From: Smittium mucronatum
Lineage: Eukaryota; Kickxellomycota; Harpellomycetes; Harpellales; Legeriomycetaceae
Direction of reading: 5' to 3'
DNA: 19,283 nucleotides
Assembly: GCA_001953115.1 (NCBI GenBank)
Contig: LSSL01003776.1
Location: 1 to 19,283 of the forward strand
Shown here piece by piece: positions 1 to 8,420 of the stretch. The number at the start of each line of letters is the position of its first letter. Within the stretch, counting starts at the first letter, position 1. The translations under genes and the position numbers were made by a program. The notes under the pieces are model-generated. The model saw only the letters and a program-made list of their open reading frames with translations. It did no database searches and was not told the origin of the DNA.

Positions 1-12
1 TTTTAGGTAGCA

Positions 13-27
13 GGAATTTAAAATTCC
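13..27. repeat. Short palindrome
   Basis: GGAATTT and AAATTCC are perfect 7-bp inverted arms around a single A. In DNA this AT-rich a palindrome of this size can arise by chance. No adjacent gene gives it a role. Confidence 0.3.
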
Positions 28-209
28 GAAATATTTAGAGGCTAAGAATAGGTAAGGTAATCTTTTAACTTTTTTTAAAAAAACATTAAAAGTTATATTG
101 AAGATAGTGATAAACATTAAATTTCAAAAACCATTTTTTAAATTGCTTTAGATATAGTAGATTGAAAATAAATCATAATAATATCAGTTATAACAGCCCT
201 TTTAAGAAT

Positions 210-240
210 ACCATCTTTTACCCATTCAAAGATGGTTTTT
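210..240 (+). terminator. Hairpin followed by a T-run, terminator-like
   Basis: ACCATCTTT (210-218) pairs perfectly with AAAGATGGT (228-236) across a 9-nt loop, and Ts continue to 240. The stem includes four G-C pairs, unusual against this background. In a bacterium this would be read as an intrinsic terminator. The window otherwise looks eukaryotic and no gene is recognised upstream, so it may only be a chance or transposon-derived hairpin. The structure is seen directly; the terminator role is inference. Confidence 0.3.
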
Positions 241-401
241 AATGTATTTTATGCAGATAAATTTTCATTTAAGCAAGAAAAAGATCATTTATTTTATTTT
301 CCTTCTTTTAAAAGTAGTCTATATGTCATAAAATTTCTTCAAAAGCTTACTTTAATACGAATTTAAAAATTATTAAAGCTTTTTAATTTACGTTAAATAT
401 A
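241..401. other. AT-rich spacer, nothing recognised
   Basis: I see no coding frame, repeat or structured element between the hairpin and the GC-rich island. Confidence 0.5.
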
Positions 402-469
402 GGGCTACACATGAATTTTTGTAGATGTACCTGATACTCTGTCAGAACAGGGACCTAAGGCCCATTTTT
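402..469 (+). ncRNA. Candidate small structured RNA (GC-rich island with closing stem and T-run)
   Basis: By count 29 of 62 bases from 402 to 463 are G or C, against about 20% around it. The ends GGGC (402-405) and GCCC (460-463) can pair and close the element. Inside, CTACA (405-409) can pair with TGTAG (420-424), overlapping the closing stem by one base. CTGT (439-442) pairs with ACAG (447-450), and an alternative CTGA/TCAG stem (431-434 with 442-445) competes with it. Five Ts follow at 465-469, as at many RNA polymerase III ends. The stretch ACCTGATACT...CAGGGA loosely recalls the 3' half of a TPP riboswitch, but the CTGAGA half is absent. It does not fit a tRNA, 5S, SRP or U6 pattern. The strand is chosen from the T-run only. 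Confidence 0.3.
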
Positions 470-1088
470 AATATAGATATACCTAAAAGCTGTTTTTAGA
501 AATATATTTGGTTTACTATGTTTAATAGATTAGAATTTAAAAGTTTATCAAAATAAAATCATCTTAATTAAAAAAAAATTATCTCGTTTTATATTATTAT
601 TTATCATCATATTTATTTATTAACGAAGTATGAAAGTCTAGAATACAATATTAAGTTTAACTAACTATTATTAAATTTTCATAGTTTGGTGTAATTTTGT
701 TTTTGTGTATTTTACACCCTAACAATATTTAATGTAAAAATTTTCATCTTATTTTGTATAAGATTGGTAAAATTCACAATAGACTAGAAAATAATTTTTT
801 TTAAATAACTGAAATTTCATCTGTTATACACAATTTCATCTATTCTAATATATTCAAATGATTTTGAACTAAATTTTATCCCAGGTAATGAAATTTTAAA
901 AAAAAGTATGTTTTTTTTTTCATCATAGTAACCGTTAAAGTACAATTTAATAATAAAAAAATGCCTATTTTATAAAATTATGCAGGTTAAAGGTGGTGAA
1001 AATTTGTTTTTAATTGGAATAAAAGTATGTAAAATTCCATCTATTCAATTTTTTAGTACAAAAATAGTAATAAAGATATTTATAATCA
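470..1088. other. AT-rich stretch without a recognisable gene
   Basis: This stretch is mostly A/T runs. The only local structure is the word AATTTCATCT occurring twice about 20 bp apart near 813-842. No frame stays open for more than a few tens of codons, and no motif was recognised on either strand. Confidence 0.4.
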
Positions 1089-1628
1089 ATAAGAGCTCTT
1101 AATTTTGGAATCGAGAGTTTCATAGGTTAGTTTAAAACTATTAAAAACCATTATTTTTACCCCTTCTATACATGAAGTATTACCCTTCTCATATTTGTGT
1201 TTACCTACAACTTTAATTCAATCAAATTATCTATCTATTCAGTAGCAATTAAAAAATTTCAAATTAGTGACAGGATTGGGCAAAAAATAAATCTAAATTT
1301 TAATATTGGTTTTAAAAGAGGAAACCATGAATTCCTATACCACAAAAATAAAAGGTTATCTTATGTAGCCGAATCCCATCCTATGTGTCATTGAAAGCAC
1401 TACACCATTGTTGAGCAAAACATTAATTATCAAATTGATAAGCGTGTAGATCCTTATTTTCATTTATTTATCTAAATTATTTATTATTATAGTTAGACTT
1501 TCTAGGCCTTTTTTCCTGTATAAGAGGTTTTTTTTAAGCTTAGGTTCTAATTTTGGGATCCTGAAATTAGTATATAAACATGCGTAAAATTCCTTTTTAA
1601 GAACATCACTGCCACTTTCAGTCGAATA
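1089..1628 (-). pseudogene. Faint eroded coding remnant, unidentified
   Basis: One minus-strand frame can be followed from 1628 to a TGA at 1086-1088. It contains about 180 codons and seven internal stops, fewer than the roughly 13-19 expected. The longest clean runs are 54 codons (1467-1628) and 35 codons beginning with ATG straight after a stop (1359-1463). Peptide pieces such as ESGSDVLKKEFYA, VVLSMTHRMGFGYI and VVGKHKYEKGNTSCIEGV look more protein-like than the neighbouring noise, and GC is slightly raised. The last piece, after an ID dipeptide, vaguely recalls the IDES..GKRKY signature of Merlin/IS1595 transposases, but spacing and flanks do not fit well. A 65-codon plus-strand frame over 1197-1394 overlaps it and has no recognisable motif. 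I cannot name the product. Confidence 0.22.
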
Positions 1629-2892
1629 TTATTTTACTTTAAATAACCTCTATTGATTAACCAATACAAATAAAACATCTTTTAAACCAACCCCAATCAA
1701 ACTACAGTTTGAGAAAGATAATTAAGTTTAAGTGACACTAAGAAAATTAGGAAGATTAAACTCGACCTAATTTTTTCTCTAACAAAAATTTATATTAAAA
1801 TACATAAAACATTCATTTAGTTTATTTTTATTTATATTAGATTGGTCATAAAAAATCATTTTCTAAGAATAATAAAAGAGTATTATCGAATTAAATCTTA
1901 CAAAAAAATCCAAATTCAATTCAATGCAAATTTATTTCTTAATTAAAGGGGCTATTATTTAATAAGGTCGAGTAATAAGAAAAATCAACTATTTTACAAA
2001 AATGATAAGTAATTTATAAATCGGATTAAATGTTTCATATTAGAAATTTCATTTGGGTAATACGGTTAGTTTAAAAATGGATTTTTTTATTTCAGAAAAA
2101 GTATTTTTTAACAAATAAACACGTGGAATTAAACAATACTCTTTTATATATGATATTCCGGGATGTTTATTTTTTAAATCACGAGATTATCGCAATACGT
2201 ATAAATTTACGATAAAATCCCTAATATATTATTTATCTAAAATATTGCTTCAATTAAGATGAGTCAGATTATTTCTAAAGGAAAAAAATAAAAATAACTG
2301 ATTTCCTTCTTGTGGATGACTGCATGTAACCAGAAAATACCAAATTTTGATTAATGATCACAGCTAAATGCTTGAAATACTATACCAAAAATTTTTACTA
2401 CTGTTTCAATAAATTATCGATTTTATTTATTTCCAGTTTTAATTTGAAAAATTTTATGATAAAAGGATAAAAACTAATTATTTTTATTTTCACTTTTTGG
2501 ACTGTAAATATTCCAAAAAGAAGAAAATTAAAAAACCGATAAATTATCCATAAAAAGGTGGATTCAGTTGTTATATAGTTAAAAAAGACTTGAAAAAAAT
2601 GGAATCAATATTAAACTTAAAAAAATATACTATATTCCAAAATCGAAAGAAAAATAGAAAAAAGATACACAGGGATTTTAATAGACATTTTTAATGAAAA
2701 TTTTCAAAAAATGGGAGTTATTTCACCGTATTAAAGTTTTATTTTTTATAAAATCAATACATTTTTTTGATTAGAAAGAAAATCCAGAGTTAGCTATATT
2801 GGATATGTTTCCACCTTCATAAAAAATTACAATGATTTAAATGTTATATCAAAATTAAAATAGGCAATCAAAAAATATCTCCTTTTAAAAAT
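1629..2892. other. AT-rich stretch with only weak open frames
   Basis: No gene is recognised. A plus-strand frame near 2130-2260 is open for about 43 codons (with IYDIPGCLFFKSRDYRN) at slightly raised GC. Another near 2660-2730 reads GILIDIFNENFQKMGVISPY. Both lie within chance expectation and carry no motif I can assign. They could be scraps of transposon coding sequence. Confidence 0.35.
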
Positions 2893-3290
2893 ATGCATAT
2901 AGAATCGATTTTCAAACTGTCAAAGAGCGGATATCATGTAAAAAATTCAGGAGTTAAAGATTTTTATCAAGAGTTTCTTCTATTTCGATAACAGTTTTTT
3001 AAGAGGACATCAACGAATCATACTTATGGATATTTGAAATTTTGAATAAATGATTTGTAAAAATAGGTTGTATATGGAAAAAAATCAACTTAATCGCAGA
3101 TTAGGAAAGTCAAATATCACTAGTATTAACTAGGCTAGCTAAAAATATATCTTACAAAAAGATGGTTTATTTATCAAATAATATAAAAGAAATTCTAAAT
3201 AAACGATATAAATCTTATAAATAACTAATACACAAAGAAATTTACAGCATTAATCTCATTTTTAGTGAAAAAAATTTCAATATTTTATAA
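2893..3290 (+). pseudogene. Tc1/mariner-type transposase remnant, N-terminal DNA-binding half
   Basis: Two colinear plus-strand pieces resemble the paired helix-turn-helix domains with which Tc1-like transposases bind their terminal repeats. The first (2893-2991, ATG then 31 codons) contains MHIESIFKLSKSGYHVK, like the first helix-turn-helix. The second (3105-3290) contains SLVLTRLAKNISYKK, then NNIKEILNKR, and after one in-frame TAA reads LIHKEIYSINLIFSEKNF. That follows the family's usual order: a 'rLakknP.kt' segment, 'vS..TvrR.Lh+.Gi.S' and 'LSekN'. The intervening 110 bases carry stops. Downstream, where the DDE catalytic domain should lie (3290-3900), I see no convincing aspartates or the family's SPDLNPIE motif, so that half is deleted or beyond recognition. 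The match was made by eye to the family pattern. Confidence 0.38.
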
Positions 3291-4309
3291 GAATTTTTTT
3301 TGAAAAATGGAGAAAATACCCCGTATTTAAAATTTTTTTAGGCTTAATAAAAATTCTATGCTAAATCAAAAAACTCGAATATGTATGGGGGATAATATAA
3401 ATTTTCTCCATCTAAAAATAATTGTCTGTAGATATTTAATTTTACCTAAAAAAGCAAATATTACAAAGGAGGATGCTTTGACATAATTAGATCTATCAAG
3501 CTTTCTGAAAAAAAAATGACGGATTCAAATGCTTTTTATACTCTAAATTTCGTCAAAATAAATTATAACAGGATTTTATCTTTAAAAGAAATTAACTTAT
3601 GTGTTTTCTAACTTTATATTGTTGCGAGTTATACTATATTCAATTCTTAAAACAAGAATTTCTCGTATTTAGACTTTTTTAATTCAAGAGAATCAATTCC
3701 AAATGTGTAATTAAATATATAGGTATAATAAAAAATTTTCAAACAAAATTTTATTTTATTTTTCAAAGAAGTTGTTTTAAATTGGGAATTTATACCTTGA
3801 AAATTCCAAATATTTTCTGGAAAAAAATAATAAATGAATTCAATCGCTATGCTTTGTTGTTGAAAAAAATATAAAAAACTTATTTGATGTTAAAATTAAT
3901 AGCTGAAAATTAATATTCAGCAATCTTAATAAAATAAATAAAAGATCCGCTTTATTACACTTTTTAGTTTAACGTATTATCACTACACGAAAAATTAGCT
4001 TTTTTTATTATTAAAATTATATTATAGTATAAACAGGTTCGATCACTTATTAAAAACTTGAATTTTATAAATAAAAAAAGTTTAAATATGCAAATTTGGA
4101 TTGCTCAAAGTTGAATAATAGAAGTAAAATTTGAAACAAATAAAAATAACAATAATAAATAATTATTAAAGAGAGATAAAATTTTTATTTTATAAATTTA
4201 TAGAATATCAATCAAAATTATTAAATTAAGGGGTTTTTATTCAAAATTTATTAAATTATAGAAGGCTAATATACAAATTTATTATAATAATTTATTAAAA
4301 AGGAATCAG
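3291..4309. other. AT-rich stretch, nothing coding recognised
   Basis: This follows the Tc1-like remnant and may contain its decayed C-terminal part, but I find no catalytic motif. Long A/T runs dominate, with a TTATTAAATTA-like word recurring at 4140-4310. A near-palindrome lies at 3902-3921. Confidence 0.4.
3902..3921. repeat. Near-perfect palindrome
   Basis: The 20 bases begin GCTGAA and end TTCAGC, and the sequence equals its own reverse complement except at two central positions. It could form a short hairpin. No neighbouring gene suggests a role and chance is a fair explanation. Confidence 0.3.
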
Positions 4310-4440
4310 AATTAATTTTTGTATTAAGCTGATTTTTTATTTTATTTTACGCAGAATTTATTAAGCTGATGAATATTTATTTTGAATAAATAATTTTATA
4401 TTTTTATAAATTTTCATTATTATCAGACTATTTTTGGAAT
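4310..4440 (+). repeat. Possible diverged third copy of the 12147-13621 terminal repeat
   Basis: Three anchors occur in the same order and orientation as in the 12147-12356 repeat. TACGCAGA is at 4348 (12192 there), TTTGAATAA at 4381 (12261), and the 16-mer TATAAATTTTCATTAT at 4405 (12290). Spacing is shorter (33 and 24 bp against 69 and 29), so deletions must be assumed. In DNA this AT-rich each anchor alone could be chance; the shared order is the argument. Confidence 0.22.
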
Positions 4441-4748
4441 GAGTTAATTTAGTTTATCTGTTGGGTAATGGTATATTTATTCGACAGATGTGAAATTACT
4501 CGAGTTTGAGAACTTTTATTTTTTGGATTATTCTCATTCATAGATTTATATATATATCAAGAATAAGTAAGGCTTCAGTTTATTTTGAGCCTGGAATTAT
4601 TATTAGTCATATTTCGGAATAGGATCAATATTTATTAAGTAACGGTCATGGGTTAAATATTTATTATTCTTTATGTTTATATGCTTTTTTTGAAGTTTGA
4701 TAAAGTATAAGATTGGGCTTGTAATTACAATATATTATATTCAGCATA

Positions 4749-5078
4749 ATGATAAAAAAAATGAGTTTTGTGTTGGGAATATCTATCGATGGATGTTGGA
4801 TAAAATATTATTCAACTTTACGTGTATGTGTAGTTAAATCACTAATAACTGCTTGCAATTGGCAGAAATGGATCAATAATATCATTATTATTTGTACTTA
4901 GTTAGAGATAGTCTATCAGCCATCGTTGATGATGGATATAATTAATGTAAATTATCTTTTTTTTTTGTACCTAGACAGCGAAGGGGTGTCAGCATTGATT
5001 TTCGTGTGCAGTGGAATATCATTTTTCTTTGTTGAAATTAGGCAGGGACTGAAAGGTAATATATACATATATATATAA
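4749..5078 (+). pseudogene. Nearly open frame of unknown identity; competing antisense retroelement reading
   Basis: On the plus strand one frame runs 109 sense codons with a single internal TAG (4899-4901). It starts at ATG 4749 and ends at TAA 5076-5078; about nine stops would be expected by chance. Pieces include MSFVLGISIDGCWIKYYST and ISFFFVEIRQGLKGN. The second loosely recalls the 'GvrQG' block of non-LTR reverse transcriptases. The exactly antisense frame also gives suggestive pieces in order: HPFAV.VQKKK, WLIDYL.LSTNNNDIIDPFLP, HKTHFF and, one frame away, NKYLTHDRYLINIDPIP. These resemble Ty3/gypsy reverse transcriptase blocks, but with eight stops and no YxDD box. From 4440 to 5090 G exceeds C about twofold in the lines I counted. 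I cannot decide between the strands, and chance is possible. Confidence 0.25.
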
Positions 5079-5089
5079 TGATTTGGTTA

Positions 5090-6117
5090 AGATATGTGTA
5101 TTTCAAGAATATCAGTATGATTTTAAATTAAATATTATAAAAGCGGTTATAATGGCTTGTAGTAGATACAGGCAGGGGTAGACACCTTCAGTTTTAAAAA
5201 TCCGTAAAACAAAAGTTTGAGTTAACTAAAAAAAATTCTATAGTAAAATTATATATTCAATTTTTTTTTTTTTTCATTTTCTTAAAAATATTGAATAGTG
5301 TCATCAAATATTCTTTTATTTTTAAAGTTTTGGATCTTGATTCCATTTTTATACTAAATCTTGACCTTTTTTTTAGTCTTATATATTTTTGACTTAAAAT
5401 ATTTTCTTATTAATGTAATTAAATCATTCGGGTGTTTATTATATATCTAAATTATATAAGCTAATCTCATATATTTAGTCGAAAATTACAAAATTTAGCA
5501 GCTATTTCACATTTTGGTATATTCTTACAAATTTTGGTCGATTTTATGTTTAATAGCAGATTATCACAAAATTTAGTTGAATTTCACTATACAATTTAAA
5601 AAAAAACTAAACTTAAAAAGCTATCTAATGAATTTAAACGAAATTATATATAATACGACTAACTTATCTCAGCTTTGGTTATTATGAGCTCTATCCAATT
5701 ATTTCATGTAATTTAAAACTAAATTTTAATTATGCCCAATATTTTCAAAAAAAAAGCGAAATAAATGGATTTTCTTTTTTTGGGAGAGAAAAATAAAATA
5801 TTTCCGCAAAATTTCGACTTCCCAAATTTTAATTCACATAATTTCAATTTTTCTTATAAAACATAAGGAATTAAATTATTATCCGCTAATAAATTATGCA
5901 GCATTACATACTATTTCAATCCGGATAATTTTTTTATTATTGTCACTAATATTTGAGTTCCATTGTTAATTTTATCCAATTAATGAAAAAATGAAATTTA
6001 TTAACTAAATGAAGGAATAATAAAATGTAGAATGAACCTTTTATAAAATAAATTATTAAACCTTTTCTCTTACTTTTCTACTTTATGTTTCAGCATAAAT
6101 TATATTTATATTATTCA
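5090..6117. other. AT-rich, homopolymer-rich stretch without a gene
   Basis: It contains an (AT)n tract near 5060-5080, a run of 14 T near 5261 and several A runs. No frame or motif was recognised. GC rises only after about 6100, where the decayed minus-strand genes begin. Confidence 0.45.
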
Positions 6118-6740
6118 TCACCTAAATACAAAGATATCGATTCTTATTTCATCCACCACAAATTTTTCATCCAGTTTTCTTTTAATTTTTCTATTCTCTT
6201 CGTAAAAATTCGTTCTCAAAAACATTAAAGGGTTTCGAGGTCCATAATAATACAGCTTTGCGAACGATTTATTCTTGAAATTTTTTTTTAATTCAATAAA
6301 AAAAATTAGCCCATAGCTCCCACCGTAATAATTATTCCTTCCATAAACTTTTTTTAACACCTCTAACTTGTATTTATTTACACTTATTAGCTCATCTATT
6401 CTCATAGACGATGGTAATTTTTCTTATATATCTGCAAATCATAAATCCGATGCTAATACCACAACATATGGCTCTATGATTCTCACTTTCAGTCTCCTCT
6501 AAATCGGTCAAAAAACGTAAACATAAAGCCTCCAAAAATAAAGCACTGCTACCGAAGATATCCGTAATAAAACGATTAAAAATGACTGTAAACCATTTTC
6601 AATCTTGATTATAGCAAGTGCAAGTGCCTTACTGATGTCGTCGTTCACAGATTTTTTTTAAATTTAATTTTCTACAGCTTTTTTTAACCCTTTTCATTTA
6701 TCTTCCAATATATTAGAAACTGTATTGTAAAAAAAAAAAA
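6118..6740 (-). pseudogene. Decayed gene of unknown identity, about 200 codons, possibly helical-repeat protein
   Basis: Three minus-strand pieces join with two compensating frame changes. The first, around 6600-6730, includes NILEDK and KKSVNDDISKALALAIIKIEN. The second, 6395-6598, is open for 68 codons and includes ALFLEALCLRFLTDLEETES. The third, 6118-6405, opens with ATG and has 95 codons including VLKKVYGRNNYYGGSYG and DEKFVVDEIRIDIFVFR before a TGA. The first and last share a frame. The middle is strongly helical and leucine-rich. Its order of 'i.kaLaLAi..i', W and 'fLeaL..l..dLee' recalls N-terminal HEAT helices of transportin-3/Mtr10-type karyopherins, while the middle piece alone could also be read as a histone fold. 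Neither is secure. It starts about 110 bp past the end of the transposase on the same strand and may be its second ORF or an unrelated captured gene. Raised GC supports former coding. Confidence 0.4.
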
Positions 6741-6849
6741 ATAGATCCAAAACTTGTAAATTTTTTATTAACCGATATGAATAAAATTAAATATATATGA
6801 TGATTAGGTTTTAAAGATATTTTTAACAATAAGATAGATAAAGTGGGTT

Positions 6850-8420
6850 TTAATTGCAACTGAAAGAGCTATAGCCAATATTTTTGCATTTTTACTCCCT
6901 CATCTGGGATGTTTTTTTCTGTGCTGACTTCGGGTCCGTAACTGAGGAGCTCGATTTGGATTTTTTTTGTTTTTCTTAATACTTTTTTGATCCTATCATC
7001 TTTATCTTTACTTTTGGTATAGCTTTTTTTATTGGTCTCAAAATAATTTAACCTGAAGAAATCAGGTTACTTAAAATTTCACCTTTAACTCCTCTATTTC
7101 TATCATAAATTGACCTATAATTTTCTACAAAATAGACTTTGTTAAAAAGATTTTTTGGCGGGACTTTCAAACACTGTGATGCTGTAAAAAAATAAACACA
7201 GGGGATTCCATTTTCTTGAAATAAACTTCAGGTGCAAGAAATTTTTTCGTGATCAACTATTTATTCATTATTGTATCCATTCTTAGATATAATTAAATTT
7301 TTTGTGAATTTTTAGCTATATACTAAATAATTAAACACCCTGTATCTTACCAACCGATAAGATCTATCGCATTTGGTAGCAATAAATATTATTTTTTCAA
7401 GTTTTTGTGATTTTCTTTGATTTCTGATAATTAAAATAAATGGATTAAAGCAATGTCTAAAAATATTAATAAAGAACTTATAAAAATTTTTTTATGAAGC
7501 AATTTGTTTTCAATTTTTACTAGAATATCTATGGAGGTAAGGATCTTGAATTTTTCAATGCTAAAAAATTGAATTCAACTGAATTTGATGTTATATACCC
7601 ATATTTTGGACTTTTAGTGTAACAAATTATCCAGAGCCTTCGATTGGAATTTTATATCCAGTTATCATATATTTTCCTTTAATCTTTTATAGAAAACGAA
7701 TAAGTCCCTAAAACTCCTTTGTGTAATCACATTTAGCGAGTGTTGGAAGTACCAAAAAATCACTTTCAAAGAATTTTCGTGCAAATTTTACTTTCATGTG
7801 ATGAAAAAATGGTGAGTTTAATACTATATCAAAAAAAACAGAATTGGTAGAAGAGAAAAGCTCTTTATCTCTATCAGAAATTATTACCTCTATAATTTAC
7901 AATGAGTCACCCATTTTCAATATTTTTATAAACCAAGTCCAATTATTCTTGACCACACCAGAGGTTATCCCCCAATCGATGGTAAATGTTTTCCTCATTT
8001 ATTTTAAGATTAAACCCATCGTTAAAACATATTTGAACGAAAATTTTGTCGAAATTTTAGTAGTATCCAAAAATAAACCCCATTTGGGTTACATCGTACA
8101 GATATATGCACCCTTGAAATTTTAAAGGCCTTCATAAAATGCTTATTTTGTTTTTTTCATTTTTTTTAAAATCAGAAATGACTGATTAGTAGTTTTTTAT
8201 TCAATAATCTTTTTTTAATTTCCTAAAATATGCCGAATTATATGTAAATCCTCCATTTTATCCGAAATTAGGGATTTCTTAGCCATTTCAAGATCCTTAT
8301 TCACGATTCTAGTTCCAAATTAAATCCACCAAAAAAATTTCTTGATACCACAGTCGCATTAAAAATGCTCATGGTATAAATTGAAGGTTCCTTAGATAGA
8401 AGATGTGAAAAAGTTCTACC
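6850..8420 (-). pseudogene. Eroded MULE (Mutator-like) DNA transposase
   Basis: A Mutator-type transposase cuts and pastes its own element in the nucleus using a DDE RNase-H-like domain. Reading the minus strand and allowing frameshifts, the family's blocks appear in order. They are an N-terminal fragment with NKDLEMAKKSLISDKMEDL (about 8300-8215); GLFLDTTKISTKFF with the first Asp (8066-8068); NWTWFIKILK; IISDRDKELFSSTNSVFFDI with the second Asp (7873-7875); SPFFHHM, the family's C..H region; GYITSNSVEFN (7568-7597), the 'TSN..Es.N' motif carrying a conserved Glu; then a SWIM finger, SCT and ENGIPCVYFF (7190-7240); and a basic 'GRPKKKR'-like tail. Asp-Asp and Asp-Glu spacings are about 64 and 100 codons, plausible for the Mutator/IS256 fold. 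At least six in-frame stops and several frameshifts make it inactive; the second SWIM Cys is now TGA and the final His a Tyr. The frame may begin up to about 8600. Confidence 0.8.
7049..7069. repeat. Perfect 8-bp stem hairpin inside the MULE remnant
   Basis: TAACCTGA (7049-7056) and TCAGGTTA (7062-7069) pair perfectly around AGAAA. It coincides with the stop codon that ends the SWIM-finger open frame. It lies within former coding DNA, so it is probably incidental. Confidence 0.35.

Noticed and set aside
402..463. TPP riboswitch
   Set aside because: Only an ACCTGAT...CAGGGA half is suggestive. The CTGAGA half and the conserved AAT.CC.GCG segment are missing and no thiamine gene follows.
2690..3430. 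Apparent direct duplication (AAAATGG.AG...CCGTATT at about 2708 and 3305)
   Set aside because: Similarity outside the short words is only about 65% by eye and needs gaps, not clearly above what this base composition gives.
7720..8100. Ty3/gypsy integrase on the minus strand
   Set aside because: The SDRDKE and HH pieces first suggested it. With the frame corrected, the TSNxxE motif and SWIM finger downstream fit a MULE transposase and not an integrase.
7844..8125. 93-codon plus-strand open frame
   Set aside because: It is antisense to the MULE transposase remnant, whose family motifs lie on the minus strand. The plus peptide has no recognisable motif.
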